DNA of 64,000 nt, taken from NCBI GenBank assembly GCA_016192455.1, contig JACPUC010000009.1, positions 1 to 64,000 on the forward strand. Direction: 5' to 3'. The notes below the pieces were generated by a model. That model made no database searches and had not been told where the DNA came from. It worked only from the letters and a program-made list of their open reading frames with translations. This document shows positions 25,228 through 34,579 of this stretch, one piece after another (positions within the stretch are counted from its first letter, which is position 1; each line of letters opens with the position of its first letter). The position numbers were made by a program, and so were the translations under genes. The stretch is from Candidatus Tectimicrobiota bacterium. Its GTDB lineage: Bacteria; JACPUC01.

Positions 25228-25305
25228 ATTTTGCGAGGGGACCTTGTCCCCTCGCGCAGCTCGCGGGGAATGAGGGTATGGGGGAGCATGGTCCCCCGCG
25301 TCTCC
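25228..25305. repeat. Dispersed repeat, inverted partner of the 14975 element
   Basis: A 10-bp-stem hairpin gcgaggggac-ctt-gtcccctcgc lies at 25233-25255. It is followed by a gggtatgggggagcatggtc unit and the inverted repeat ggggga/tccccc. In reverse complement this reads like 14975-15075 but without the 28-bp palindrome. The rest of the 25093-25378 gap shows nothing. Confidence 0.7.
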
Positions 25306-25378
25306 TTCCAATGCAGCGTGCGACGTCGCGCCTTGGTTAGCGAACTTGTGAGCAACACGAGGCGCCGCCGCGGGGCGA

Positions 25379-26761
25379 TCAGCCCGGCAGGGGCAGCGCC
25401 TGTTCGTTCCAGGCGTTCATGCCGTTCATGACGTTGGTGACGTTGTCATAGCCGCGCTGGAGGAGGATGCTCGAGGCCAGGCTGGAACGGTAGCCGGCGG
25501 CGCAGATGACGGCGACGGGGCCGTCGTTCGGCACCTCGCGGTAGCGCTGCGGCAGGGAGCCGACCGGGATGTGCAGGGCAGCCTCGATGTGGCCCGCGTT
25601 CCATTCGCTGTCGTTGCGCACATCTACCACGTGCGCGATCTCACGCCGCCGCAACCGCTGGCGCAGCTCGTCGGCGCTGATCTGGGGGAGGTGACGGAGC
25701 GGCAGGCCGGCGCCGGCCCAGGCGTCAATGCCCCCGGCCAGGTAGCCCTCCAGCCGGTCGCACCCCACCCGCACGAGCTGCCGCACCAGGATCGGGATTT
25801 GGTCGTCCTGCTCCGCCAGGAGGAGGACCGCGGTCTCCTCGCCAAGCACCGACCCCGCCCACGTCGAGAAGCCGCCCCCGGCGCCGATGCTGTAAGCTCC
25901 CGGCACATGGGCGGCGGCGAAGCGCGCCTGCGGGCGCGTATCCACCAGCACGGCGCCGGCCGCCAGCCGCGCCTGCACCTGCCGCGCCGACAGCGCCGGC
26001 GGCTGGGGAATGCCCCCCAGCACCCTCGGCCCTTGCCGGTTCTGGCGCACCATGCGGATGAAATACGCCGGCGTCTCGGGAACGTTCTCCACCATGGATC
26101 GTATGAAGGCGTCTTGGCTCGGGAAGTTCAGAGCGTAGTTCTCGCGCCGCTGGCGGCCGAGGGTCGAGGAACGCTCATCGCAGATGACGCGGGCGCAGAG
26201 CGAGCCGGCGCCGTGGCCAGGGTAGACCTCGACCTCGTCGGGGAGCTTCAGGAGCTTGTTGAAGAGGCTGTCGTGGAGCTGCCGGGCAAGGTTTTCGGCA
26301 TGCTGGGGACCAAGGAGGTCGACGCGCCCCACATCGCCGATGAAGAGGGTATCGCCGGTGAGGAGGCGGGTGGGGACGGTGGCGCTGGCGGAATCGTAGA
26401 CGGCCAGGGTCATGCTCTCCGGGGTGTGCCCCGGCGTGGCGAGGGCCTGGATCACCACGCTCCCGATGGCGATGCGCCTGGCGTCGTCGAGGGGCAGGTG
26501 CTCGAACTGGGCGTTCGCCGCGCGCGCGATGCAGATGGCCGCGCCGGTCCGGGCAGCCAGTTCGCAGTGGCCGGCGACGTAGTCGGCGTGCAGGTGGGTG
26601 AGAAAGGTATGGGTGATGGTGAGTCCGAGACGCTGGGCTTCGTCGAGGTAGAGGTCGATGTCGCGCTGCGGGTCAACCACCGCGCAACATCGCGCCGTCT
26701 CGCAGCCGACCAGGTACGAGGCATGCGCCAACCCTTCCAAAAAGAACTGGTGAAACAGCAT
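25379..26761 (-). CDS. Metallo-beta-lactamase/rhodanese fusion (persulfide dioxygenase-sulfurtransferase type)
   Basis: This 460-residue cytoplasmic protein starts with an ETHE1-like metallo-beta-lactamase domain: THLHADYVAGH with His56, His58 and Asp60, then TPGHTPESM and LLTGDTLFIGDVGR. Two rhodanese domains follow. The first lacks a catalytic Cys; the second has VICAAGYRSS with Cys420. Such fusions oxidise or transfer persulfide sulfur in sulfide and thiosulfate metabolism. ATG 26761 follows a GAGGAGG site at good distance, so the long upstream open frame is not used. Tyr61 replaces the second-site His, as is common in this subgroup. Confidence 0.88.
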   Translation of the reverse strand: MLFHQFFLEGLAHASYLVGCETARCCAVVDPQRDIDLYLDEAQRLGLTITHTFLTHLHADYVAGHCELAARTGAAICIARAANAQFEHLPLDDARRIAIGSVVIQALATPGHTPESMTLAVYDSASATVPTRLLTGDTLFIGDVGRVDLLGPQHAENLARQLHDSLFNKLLKLPDEVEVYPGHGAGSLCARVICDERSSTLGRQRRENYALNFPSQDAFIRSMVENVPETPAYFIRMVRQNRQGPRVLGGIPQPPALSARQVQARLAAGAVLVDTRPQARFAAAHVPGAYSIGAGGGFSTWAGSVLGEETAVLLLAEQDDQIPILVRQLVRVGCDRLEGYLAGGIDAWAGAGLPLRHLPQISADELRQRLRRREIAHVVDVRNDSEWNAGHIEAALHIPVGSLPQRYREVPNDGPVAVICAAGYRSSLASSILLQRGYDNVTNVMNGMNAWNEQALPLPG

Positions 26762-27071
26762 CCGGTGCCTCCTCAAGGCCAGCGCGCGCCGCCAGGTGGC
26801 CGACCGTTGCGCACCCGCCGAGAGGCGATGCGCGGCGCGGGCCGGGCGCAGGAATTGCCGCGGAGGCCGCACCGCTCGCCGCTCTCCCAGCCACGGCGCC
26901 ACCTCCTGTTGGGAGGTTCTTTGGCAGGCGGGCGAGGGAATACGCCGGCGGCGTCATGCAAATTGTCACTGGAACAATTGTACCCGGCTGGCTCACCTCT
27001 TTTCAAGGGATTCCCCGCCGCGTGTCTCCGCACGCGCGGGACGCCCCGGGAGCAATGCGGAAGAGGCGCCC

Positions 27072-28103
27072 TCACACCGCCAGGCGGCGCAGTTTCTCAA
27101 CGCCCGCGCGCTCGCCCAGGACGACGAGGACCTGCCCGTCCCGGAGCTGCAACGTTGACGGTGGGTTGTAGGTGAAGTGCGGCTCGCCGGGATCGCGCAC
27201 GGCCAGCACCTGGAGGCCGGTCTTCGTGGGGATGTCCGCATCGTTGAGGCTCTGCCCAAGGAGGGACGAGGAGGCGGTGAGCTGCACCTCCTCGATGCGG
27301 TAGGTGCCGGTTGGTCGGCGCAACATCGTATCGAGGAAGGTCACCACCGCGGGGCGCACCATCTCGCTGGCCATGCGCAGGCCGGCAATCATGTAGGGAG
27401 AGACAGTGGCGTCGGCGCCGGCGCTGAGGAGCTTGCGCCGCGAGTGCGCGTCGACGCACTTCGCCACGATGCGCAGCTTCGGGTTCAGGCCGCGCGCCGT
27501 GATGGTGATGAAGAGGTTATCCTTATCCTCCGGCAGCGCGGCGACGAGCCCCGCGGCCCGCTGCACCCCCGCCTCCAGGAGCGCCTCGTCGTCGGTGGCG
27601 TCGCCAACGACAATGAGCGCCTCCGGCAGGGCCTCGCGCACGTGCTCGATGATGCCAGGATCGCGCTCGATGACCACGGTATCGTGGCCGGTCTGCAACA
27701 ACTCCTCGATGACCGCGCGCCCATTCTTGCCGCCGCCGCAAACGAGGTAGTGGCCGTGCAGCCGTTCGATCTCCTTGCGCATCTTGTTTCTCCACAGGAC
27801 GTTCGACAGCTCACCCTCGACGATGAAGGCGGTGGTTGAGCTGAGGACAACGAGGAGCACCCCGGCGCCGAAGAAGATGAGGAAGATCGTGAAGATGCGG
27901 GCGGGGACGTTCTTCTCTAGGCTGTGGACCTCTCCGTAGCCGACCGAGGAGAGGGTGATGACCGTCATGTAGGCGGCGTCGAGGAGCGTCCACGAGGCGC
28001 CGCCGATGAGCTTGTACCCCGCCGTCCCCACAATGAGAATGCAGAGGAGCATGATGAGGGCGTAGCGAATCTGCCGCGGCAGGTTGGTTGCTCGTTTAGG
28101 CAC
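27072..28103 (-). CDS. Two-TM potassium channel with RCK (TrkA-N/TrkA-C) domains
   Basis: This 343-residue inner-membrane channel resembles MthK and Kch. TM1 is at about 14-34, followed by a pore helix and selectivity filter SVGYG (residues 53-57), TM2 at about 69-92, and a cytoplasmic RCK_N Rossmann domain from about 115 ([14 protein letters not shown]). RCK_C is at about 260-340. Ligand-gated K+ flux is the family role; the RCK ligand (Ca2+, NAD or nucleotide) cannot be read. GTG 28103 is chosen because it gives a short N-terminus before TM1. Confidence 0.9.
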   Translation of the reverse strand: MPKRATNLPRQIRYALIMLLCILIVGTAGYKLIGGASWTLLDAAYMTVITLSSVGYGEVHSLEKNVPARIFTIFLIFFGAGVLLVVLSSTTAFIVEGELSNVLWRNKMRKEIERLHGHYLVCGGGKNGRAVIEELLQTGHDTVVIERDPGIIEHVREALPEALIVVGDATDDEALLEAGVQRAAGLVAALPEDKDNLFITITARGLNPKLRIVAKCVDAHSRRKLLSAGADATVSPYMIAGLRMASEMVRPAVVTFLDTMLRRPTGTYRIEEVQLTASSSLLGQSLNDADIPTKTGLQVLAVRDPGEPHFTYNPPSTLQLRDGQVLVVLGERAGVEKLRRLAV

Positions 28104-28240
28104 GATGATGCTCGCACAGCCTGAGCTAGGTGGATGCCTGGCGCCGCGGCGGACACGGCGCGCCCCCCCCCACCCCGCTTCCCCGGCCCGGCGCCGGCGC
28201 GGGAGAACCAGCACTCCGTCCCCGGCGAAGCGGGACGCGG

Positions 28241-28268
28241 TTGCCCTTGCCCGCCCAGGTGCTAGAAT
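28241..28268 (+). promoter_or_regulatory. Likely sigma-70 promoter of asnS
   Basis: TTGCCC (28241-28246) and TAGAAT (28263-28268) are separated by 16 bases and lie about 125 bases upstream of the asnS ATG. The elements fit the vegetative consensus moderately well. The remaining leader shows no T-box or attenuator that I recognise. Confidence 0.45.
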
Positions 28269-28392
28269 AGCGCACCGGTGCTGGAGGGACCGATGCGAAC
28301 CACCCTGTCGCTCCAGCCGCTTACGCGCCGCCGCCGGTGTCGGAGAGACTCACGAGAGAACGGCTCTCAGCGCGCCACCCGAGGGATCGATC

Positions 28393-29703
28393 ATGCCCAA
28401 CCCAGAGCAGGCGCCGCGCGCCTGGGTGCACACCATCGGCCGGCAGGTGGGCGAGGAGGTCACCATGCACGGCTGGCTCTACAACAAGCGCTCCAGCGGC
28501 AAGGTTCAGTTCCTGCAACTGCGCGATGGAACCGGCATCGTGCAGTGCGTCGTCGTCAAGAACGAGGTGACGCCGGAGGTCTTCGCGCTCTGCGACTCGC
28601 TGCAACAGGAGAGCGCCATCTCGGTGACGGGCGAGGTGCGCGTGGACAGCCGCTCGCCCCTCGGCTACGAGCTTGGCGCGCGCAACGTCGTGCTGCACCA
28701 CGCCGCCGACGACTACCCCATCTCGCCGAAGGAGCACGGCGTCGCCTTCCTCATGGACCACCGCCACCTCTGGCTGCGCTCCAGCCGCCAGCACGCCATC
28801 CTGCGCATCCGCGCCGGGCTGGCGCGCGCCTGCCGCGACTTCTTTGACAGCCGCAACTTCACCCTGCTTGACGCCCCCATCTTCACCCCCGCGGCCTGCG
28901 AGGGCACCACGACGCTCTTCGAGACCGACTACTTCGGCGGCAAAGCCTTCCTGAGTCAGAGCGGCCAGCTCTACATGGAAGCCGGCGCCATGGCGTTCGG
29001 CAAAGTCTACTGCTTCGGGCCGACCTTCCGCGCCGAGAAGTCGAAGACGCGCCGGCACCTCACGGAATTCTGGATGATCGAGCCGGAGGTGGCGTACTTC
29101 GACCTCGAGGCCGACATGGACCTTGCCGAGGAGTTTGTTGTGGAGATCGCGCAGCGGATGCGGCGCGAGTTCGAGCCGGAGCTGACCCTCATCGGCCGCG
29201 ACCTCGCGGTGCTCGACCGGGTGCGGAAGCCCCTGCCGCGCATCCGCTACGACGAGGCGATCGAGCTGCTGCGCGCCAAGGGGTGCGCGGTGGCGTGGGG
29301 CGACGATTTCGGCGGCGACGAGGAGACCCTCATCTCGCAGGAGTTCGACCGCCCCGTCATCATCCATCGCTACCCCATCCACCGCAAGGCGTTCTACATG
29401 AAGCAGGACCCGGCTGATGCGCGCCTGGCCCTGTGCATGGACATGCTGGCCTCAGACGGCTACGGCGAGATCGTCGGCGGCGGCCAACGCGAGGATAACC
29501 TCGCGGCGCTGGAGCGGAAGATCGCCGCCCATGGCCTGCCGAAAGAGGCCTTCTCCTGGTACTTCGATCTGCGCCGCTACGGCTCCGTTCCCCATGCCGG
29601 CTTTGGCCTCGGCCTCGAGCGCACCTTGGCGTGGATTTGCGGCCTGCACCACGTCCGCGAAACGATCCCCTTCCCGCGCCTGATGGACCGTCTCTCCCCG
29701 TAA
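28393..29703 (+). CDS. asnS: Asparaginyl-tRNA synthetase
   Basis: This 436-residue class IIb synthetase charges tRNA-Asn with asparagine. It has an N-terminal OB-fold anticodon-binding domain ([20 protein letters not shown], about 26-45). The catalytic core has motif 2 [20 protein letters not shown] (about 218-237) and motif 3 [16 protein letters not shown] (about 410-425). [10 protein letters not shown] and [15 protein letters not shown] are diagnostic of AsnRS rather than AspRS. The length is normal. ATG 28393 gives the usual N-terminus. It is monocistronic. Confidence 0.95.
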   Translation: MPNPEQAPRAWVHTIGRQVGEEVTMHGWLYNKRSSGKVQFLQLRDGTGIVQCVVVKNEVTPEVFALCDSLQQESAISVTGEVRVDSRSPLGYELGARNVVLHHAADDYPISPKEHGVAFLMDHRHLWLRSSRQHAILRIRAGLARACRDFFDSRNFTLLDAPIFTPAACEGTTTLFETDYFGGKAFLSQSGQLYMEAGAMAFGKVYCFGPTFRAEKSKTRRHLTEFWMIEPEVAYFDLEADMDLAEEFVVEIAQRMRREFEPELTLIGRDLAVLDRVRKPLPRIRYDEAIELLRAKGCAVAWGDDFGGDEETLISQEFDRPVIIHRYPIHRKAFYMKQDPADARLALCMDMLASDGYGEIVGGGQREDNLAALERKIAAHGLPKEAFSWYFDLRRYGSVPHAGFGLGLERTLAWICGLHHVRETIPFPRLMDRLSP

Positions 29704-29899
29704 GCGGCCGCCACGGCGCGGCTGCCTCCTACCCCCCCCTCGCCGAGGCAAAGCGTCTGTCCACGCCGTGAACCAGCTTCAGTCCGGCTTGGCCTCCCCA
29801 GCCGCGGGCCCAGCTCCCGGGCGCAAGTTTGCCCCGGGTCGCGTGGCGAGGCGCGCGCCTTTCACAGGCGGCGAGAGAGGTTCCGCCGCAGCCGCCGGA

Positions 29900-31297
29900 T
29901 TACTGGGTGCTGGGAAGGGCGCCGGCCGGCCTATCCGCAAGGAGGAGCTGGGCGCTTAAGATGTCCTTCAGGATCACGATGTACTGGTAGGGTCTCATGT
30001 AGTTGATGTCGTCTCCCAGGAGGTTCTTCTCGAAGTTGTAGAGGTAGATTTGCTGCTCTTTCTCGAAAATCTCGCGTCCCAGCGGCGAGCTGCGCCCGTC
30101 GGGCAGGAGCTCATCGGCGTCGGCTGGCAGGGAGACGCCGATCTCGCGGTACTTCGCGGTGAGGTACGCCTGCACGATCACCCAGAGGTTCTCGTTGGGA
30201 CGCACGCGATGCACGAAGTAACGCCCGCGGTGATCAACTCCCGGCTCGGCCTCGTCGAGAATCTCCTTGATGGTGCGCGCCCGCCGCGCGGCGCCCTGGG
30301 CGCCGCTCTCCCGACGTTCCGCCAGGCCGGCTGGCGAACCTTCCCCCTGTGATCCCGCGCCCCCGGCCGGAGCAGCCATCTGCCGCGGATGCGCCAGAAC
30401 CGTCCCCTCCGCATCCACGACCTCGGAGAGCTCGCCGCGCCAGGGGAGATAGCGCGCCGTCGTGCCGGGCCGCACCGGAGGCGCCCCAGGGGCGAGCGCC
30501 CCCGGCCGCTGCGGAAGAGCCGAGACGCGGGGTTCAACCCCGCCCGCGCCGGGCGACGGCGATCGAGGAAGGGGTGGAGCAGCGCCGCCGGCCGCCGCTC
30601 TGGCCGCGGCTCCACCCGACTCCAGCTTCTCCGGCGGCACCACGGCGCGCCTCAGCAACGCCGCCGTCGCCGCGGGCCGGGGCGGAACCGGCGGCAGGGT
30701 GACGTTGGGGAGGGGCGCGCTCGCCGCCAGGGGAACCCGCGGCACGAGGCTCACCGGCTTCGGCGCGGGGGAGCGCGGCGCATCGCCGCGTGGCGACGGG
30801 GAGGTGGCCGCGCGGGGTGGGCTCGGAGGCTCCTCGGAGGCCGATCCTGGGGCGCCCGCCGCTGCCGCCGCCAGGCTCTCCCCAGACCCTTTCGCAGGTG
30901 GGGCGGTTTCTGGGCCGGCAATGATGATCGGGGTGTCGGCGGGAACGAGCCGATCGATGGGATCGAGGCGTGCCGCCCCCTCCGCTGCCGGGCCGGAGCC
31001 GGATGCCGGCGACTCCCCTGTCGGGTAGGGCCGCAGCACGATCGGGCCGCCTGACGAACCGGGCGCCTCGCTCAACGACGCGCCAGGGGCTCGCTCGCCG
31101 CAGGAGAGGCCGCCGCAACCCTCCAGGGTTGTCGCGTCGCCGGGGACTGCCTCCGGCGCTGCTTCCCCCGCGTGACGTTCGAAGCTCGGCCCCGTCCCCT
31201 TCGTGGCGCCGTCCTCGCCGCCGCCCCGGAACAGGATCGCGGCGGTGACCAGCGCTCCGGCGCCGACCAACGCGGCAACGAGCAGGAACTTCTTCAT
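29900..31297 (-). CDS. Membrane-anchored Pro/Ala-rich protein with C-terminal LysM-like domain
   Basis: This 465-residue protein has a single N-terminal transmembrane anchor (KKFLLVAALVGAGALVTAA). A long low-complexity Pro/Ala/Gly/Ser linker covers about 30-340. The structured C-terminal end contains VHRVRPNENLWVIVQAYL, reminiscent of LysM (V-x-x-GDNLWxIAxxY). ATG 31297 gives the anchor directly. A periplasm-spanning cell-wall-binding role is plausible, since dacB is divergently encoded next to it. The linker composition makes homology weak, so function is not assigned. Confidence 0.65.
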   Translation of the reverse strand: MKKFLLVAALVGAGALVTAAILFRGGGEDGATKGTGPSFERHAGEAAPEAVPGDATTLEGCGGLSCGERAPGASLSEAPGSSGGPIVLRPYPTGESPASGSGPAAEGAARLDPIDRLVPADTPIIIAGPETAPPAKGSGESLAAAAAGAPGSASEEPPSPPRAATSPSPRGDAPRSPAPKPVSLVPRVPLAASAPLPNVTLPPVPPRPAATAALLRRAVVPPEKLESGGAAARAAAGGAAPPLPRSPSPGAGGVEPRVSALPQRPGALAPGAPPVRPGTTARYLPWRGELSEVVDAEGTVLAHPRQMAAPAGGAGSQGEGSPAGLAERRESGAQGAARRARTIKEILDEAEPGVDHRGRYFVHRVRPNENLWVIVQAYLTAKYREIGVSLPADADELLPDGRSSPLGREIFEKEQQIYLYNFEKNLLGDDINYMRPYQYIVILKDILSAQLLLADRPAGALPSTQ

Positions 31298-31374
31298 GGC
31301 GGACCCACCCTCCGCCCCCTCGCCCTTCCGGGTGGCTGAGCGGACATGCACCCAGGAGACGCGACAACTTCTGC

Positions 31375-31402
31375 TTGCAGCCTTGCACTGTTACTCTACA
31401 AT
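31375..31402 (+). promoter_or_regulatory. Probable sigma-70 promoter of dacB
   Basis: TTGCAG (31375-31380) and TACAAT (31397-31402), spaced by 16 bases, precede the dacB ATG by about 60 bases. The A/T-rich minus-10 stands out in GC-rich surroundings. Confidence 0.55.
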
Positions 31403-31464
31403 AAGGACGGGAGAACCCCAAGCAGAATTCACCGCAATGCACTGCGTCCTCTTCCACTCCTCCT

Positions 31465-32961
31465 ATGCAGAGCGCCTTCGGCTGCACAACCTCCGCCCCT
31501 TGCCCCTCCACCCTCCGCCGCGGCCGCGGCGCGTGGCCAACGCTGCTTGGTCTGTTGCTCGCCCTCCTCATCGCCACCCCGGCGTCCGGGGCCGCGCCGC
31601 TTGAGGAGTTCCAGGCCAACCTCCGAAGCTTCCTCAAGCAGCGCTGCCTGAAGGAGGCCGACGTCGGCTTGATGATCACCTCGCTGCAGCGCGGCGACGT
31701 GCTCTTCGAAGCCAACGCCGGGAAGCTGCTGATCCCCGCCTCGAACATCAAGATCCTGACCGCGGCGGCGGCCCTCGACCGCTTGCATAGCGACTACACC
31801 TTCAAGACCTGGCTGGCCACCGACGGCGTGAAGAACGGACGGGTGCTGCAGGGGAACCTCTACCTGGTCGGCGGCGGCGACCCGTCGCTGGTGCCGGAAC
31901 AGCTCTGGCTGCTGGCCCAGAAGGTGCGCACCCTCGGCATTGATATGATTACGGGCGGCCTCTACTACGACGACTCGTACTTCGACGACACGCCCTACGT
32001 TCGCGGCTGGGACGGCGCCAGCGCGGAGGCCTACCACGCGCCGATCAACGCCCTGTCGCTGAACTTCAACATCATCACCCTGCACGCCTATCCAGCGGAT
32101 CAGCCGCGGCGCCTGGCTCGGGTCATCCTGGAGCCGGAATCGCGCTACGTGGAGATTCTCAACTCCGTCACCACGGGGCCTGCCGGCGGCACGCCGAACA
32201 TCGTGGTGTCGAGCCGACGCAACGGCGACCAGGAGATCCTGGAGGTGAGCGGCAGCCTCCCCTTGGGCAGCCCATCCTACCAGCTCCGCAGGGCGATCAT
32301 CGACCCGGCCCGCTTTACCGCCGCGACGTTCCGCGAGTACCTGCTGCTGCAAGGCACGCGCATCTTCGGGGAGACCAGCCGCAGGACGCTGCCGAAGCAC
32401 GTCGCCGTCCTCGTCCGTCACGACTCGAAGCCGCTCTCCACCATCATCGCCGACCTCAACAAGTTCAGTAACAACTTCGTCGCCGAGCAGCTCCTCAAGA
32501 ACCTCGGGGCTGAGCAGTTCGGCCCCCCCGGCAGCACGGCGAAGGGGGTGCGCGCCGTCGCCGCGTTCCTGGCGCGGCTGGGCTTGGCGGAAACGGAGTT
32601 CAGGATCGCCGACGGCTCCGGCCTGTCCACCTTCAATCGCCTCTCCGCCCGCGTCCTGGTGCGCGTCCTGCGAACTATGTTCAACGATTTCGAGGTGCTG
32701 CCGGAGTTCATGGGCTCCCTGGGCATCGTGGGAGCCGATGGTCTCGTCCAGCGTCGCCTGCAGGGGACGGAGGCGGAGCGCAACCTGCGCGTCAAGACTG
32801 GCACGCTGGCGGGCGCTTCCAGTTTGTCGGGTTACGCGCGCGCCGCGAACAAGGAGCTGCTGGCTTTCGCCTACATCGTCAATGGGGGACCCTGCGGCCA
32901 CGCGCAGCTCCGCCAGCTCCAGAACCGTCTTAGCCTCATGCTCGTGAAGTTCAGCCGTTGA
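31465..32961 (+). CDS. dacB: D-Ala-D-Ala carboxypeptidase/endopeptidase (PBP4 class)
   Basis: This 498-residue class C penicillin-binding protein is exported through an N-terminal signal sequence (LLGLLLALLIATPASGA, about 27-43). The active-site triad is intact: SxxK as Ser93-N-I-Lys96 in PASNIKILT, SxN as SNN at about 333 in KFSNNFVAEQ, and KTG at about 443 in RVKTGTLAG. It trims or cleaves peptidoglycan cross-links in the periplasm. The length and large insert between SxxK and SxN match PBP4. It is divergent from the LysM-like gene, suggesting shared envelope biology. Confidence 0.92.
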   Translation: MQSAFGCTTSAPCPSTLRRGRGAWPTLLGLLLALLIATPASGAAPLEEFQANLRSFLKQRCLKEADVGLMITSLQRGDVLFEANAGKLLIPASNIKILTAAAALDRLHSDYTFKTWLATDGVKNGRVLQGNLYLVGGGDPSLVPEQLWLLAQKVRTLGIDMITGGLYYDDSYFDDTPYVRGWDGASAEAYHAPINALSLNFNIITLHAYPADQPRRLARVILEPESRYVEILNSVTTGPAGGTPNIVVSSRRNGDQEILEVSGSLPLGSPSYQLRRAIIDPARFTAATFREYLLLQGTRIFGETSRRTLPKHVAVLVRHDSKPLSTIIADLNKFSNNFVAEQLLKNLGAEQFGPPGSTAKGVRAVAAFLARLGLAETEFRIADGSGLSTFNRLSARVLVRVLRTMFNDFEVLPEFMGSLGIVGADGLVQRRLQGTEAERNLRVKTGTLAGASSLSGYARAANKELLAFAYIVNGGPCGHAQLRQLQNRLSLMLVKFSR

Positions 32962-33325
32962 GGGCCAACGCGCCCGGCACCCCCGCGCCCAGGACCGCAG
33001 ACCGGGGGGAGCGGCGTGCGGGACCGCCAGCCGGTGCGGGCATTTGACCGCCTGGAGCGGAACCATTACCATACCGCCAGCCTCGGCGTGACCTGCTCGG
33101 CGCGGGGAGGGCACAAGGGGGAAGCTGGGGATTTGCTTGAAGGCAGCCCCGTGACCGTGCCGGCCCGCTCGAGTGCCGAGGGAGCGGGCCCGGGCGCTCG
33201 TCCCAGGCATGCTCCAGCGGAGAGGCCGGTGCCCTGCGAGGCGCGCGTCAAGGCACCCGCCGCGGGTGCGAGCCTCGCCTCGACGGATCGTCCCTGACCA
33301 TCGTGTGAACGAGAGGGAGAGGGGT
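32962..33325. other. Intergenic region with leader of the liv operon
   Basis: Some 360 bases without a gene. A promoter-like pair lies at 33044-33072. The transcript leader to the first liv gene would then be about 250 bases and is GC-rich with possible stem-loops, but I recognise no riboswitch class. Confidence 0.4.
33044..33072 (+). promoter_or_regulatory. Probable sigma-70 promoter of the liv operon
   Basis: TTGACC (33044-33049) and TACCAT (33067-33072) are separated by the optimal 17 bases. They lie upstream of the substrate-binding-protein gene. Confidence 0.5.
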
Positions 33326-34465
33326 ATGAAAAGCAGTCTCTGCGTGCGCGCTGGAACCGTGGTGCTGGTGGCGATGCTGCTCCTCATCGGGCGCGGCCAT
33401 CCCGCCGCCGCCCAGAACGAGATTCGCATCGGCTTGATCGGTCCCCTGACGGGCCTGCTGGCGGTGGCGGGGAGCGGCATGAAGCAGGGGGCGGAGCTGG
33501 CCGTCGAGGAGATCAACGCCGCCGGGGGCATCAACGGACGCAAGGTGGTGCTGTATCCCGAGGACGACCAGGCCAACCCCGCCGAGTCCGTGAGCGCGCT
33601 CAAGCGCCTCATTGAAGAGAAAGGGGTGCTCGCCGTGATCGGCCCCATCACGGCCACGGCGATGCTCGCCATGTCGAAGATCAACAAGGAGGCCGGCGTG
33701 GTGCTCCTGTCGCCGACCGCCTCGGCCCCCATCATCACGAAGCAGGGGAATCCCTACATGTTCCGCAATTGCCCCACCGCGCCGGTGCTCTCCGGCAACG
33801 TGGCGAAGTACGCGGTGCAGACCCTGGGGTTGAAGCGCTTCGCCATTGTGACCCAGAACGACGATTTCGGGCGCACGAATGGCGACGCTTTCGCCGCCGC
33901 GGCCAAGGAGCTTGGCGCCACGGTGGTGGCGAACGAGTCGCACCTGCCGGATGACAAGGATTTCAAGGGGCAGCTCATCAAGATCAAGGCGCAGCGTCCC
34001 GATGCGCTGTTCCTCACCGGTTTCTACGCCCCCGGCGCCCTGGTGGCCAAGCAGGCGCGGGAGATCGGCCTGAACGTGCAGCTTTTGGCCACGAATCCCA
34101 TGGCCGCCCCGCCCTACCGCACCATCGGCGGCAAGGCGGTGGAGGGGACGATCTTCAGCGCCTTCTACTTCCCCGGCGCCTTCACGAACAAGGAAGCGGC
34201 GGACTTCGTGACGAAGTGGAAGAAGCGCTTCGGGGCGGAGCCGAACGTCTACCACGGCCCGGCCTACGACGACATGCTGCTCATCGCCGAGGCCATCCGG
34301 CGCAAGGGAGCCACTCGCCAGGGCATCCGTGACGGCCTGGCCTCGATCAAGGACTTTCCCGGCGTCTCCGGCTATACCTCCTTCGACGAGTACGGCGACG
34401 TGATCAAGAAGATCATCATCCTCAAGGTGGAAGGGAACGAGGTCAAGCCGATCACGACGATGTAG
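33326..34465 (+). CDS. Branched-chain amino-acid ABC transporter substrate-binding protein (LivJ/LivK-like)
   Basis: This 379-residue periplasmic binding protein has a Sec signal peptide (VLVAMLLLIGRGHPAAAQ, cleavage near residue 30). The mature part begins IRIGLIGPLTGLLAVAG, followed by GMKQGAELAVEEINAAGGIN and VIGPITATAMLA, all typical of type I Leu/Ile/Val-binding proteins. It captures the ligand for the permease and ATPases encoded immediately downstream. ATG 33326 follows GGGAGAGGGG. In environmental bacteria such proteins may bind aromatics, amides or urea as well as amino acids, so the substrate is open. Confidence 0.92.
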   Translation: MKSSLCVRAGTVVLVAMLLLIGRGHPAAAQNEIRIGLIGPLTGLLAVAGSGMKQGAELAVEEINAAGGINGRKVVLYPEDDQANPAESVSALKRLIEEKGVLAVIGPITATAMLAMSKINKEAGVVLLSPTASAPIITKQGNPYMFRNCPTAPVLSGNVAKYAVQTLGLKRFAIVTQNDDFGRTNGDAFAAAAKELGATVVANESHLPDDKDFKGQLIKIKAQRPDALFLTGFYAPGALVAKQAREIGLNVQLLATNPMAAPPYRTIGGKAVEGTIFSAFYFPGAFTNKEAADFVTKWKKRFGAEPNVYHGPAYDDMLLIAEAIRRKGATRQGIRDGLASIKDFPGVSGYTSFDEYGDVIKKIIILKVEGNEVKPITTM

Positions 34466-34579
34466 CGGCGTCCCCATGTCGTGCGGCACGCGAGTGGGCC
34501 GGTTTGCCGCGGCGCGCCGGCCCGCCGTGGTCATGCCGCCGCCGAGCCGCGCGCACCCCCCGCACCGGCCACCTGCAGC

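Noticed and set aside
23161-25311. 716-codon minus-strand open frame
   Set aside because: It is antisense to the gamma-glutamyltransferase, whose motifs are clear; the sequence is Arg/Gly/Ala-rich shadow.
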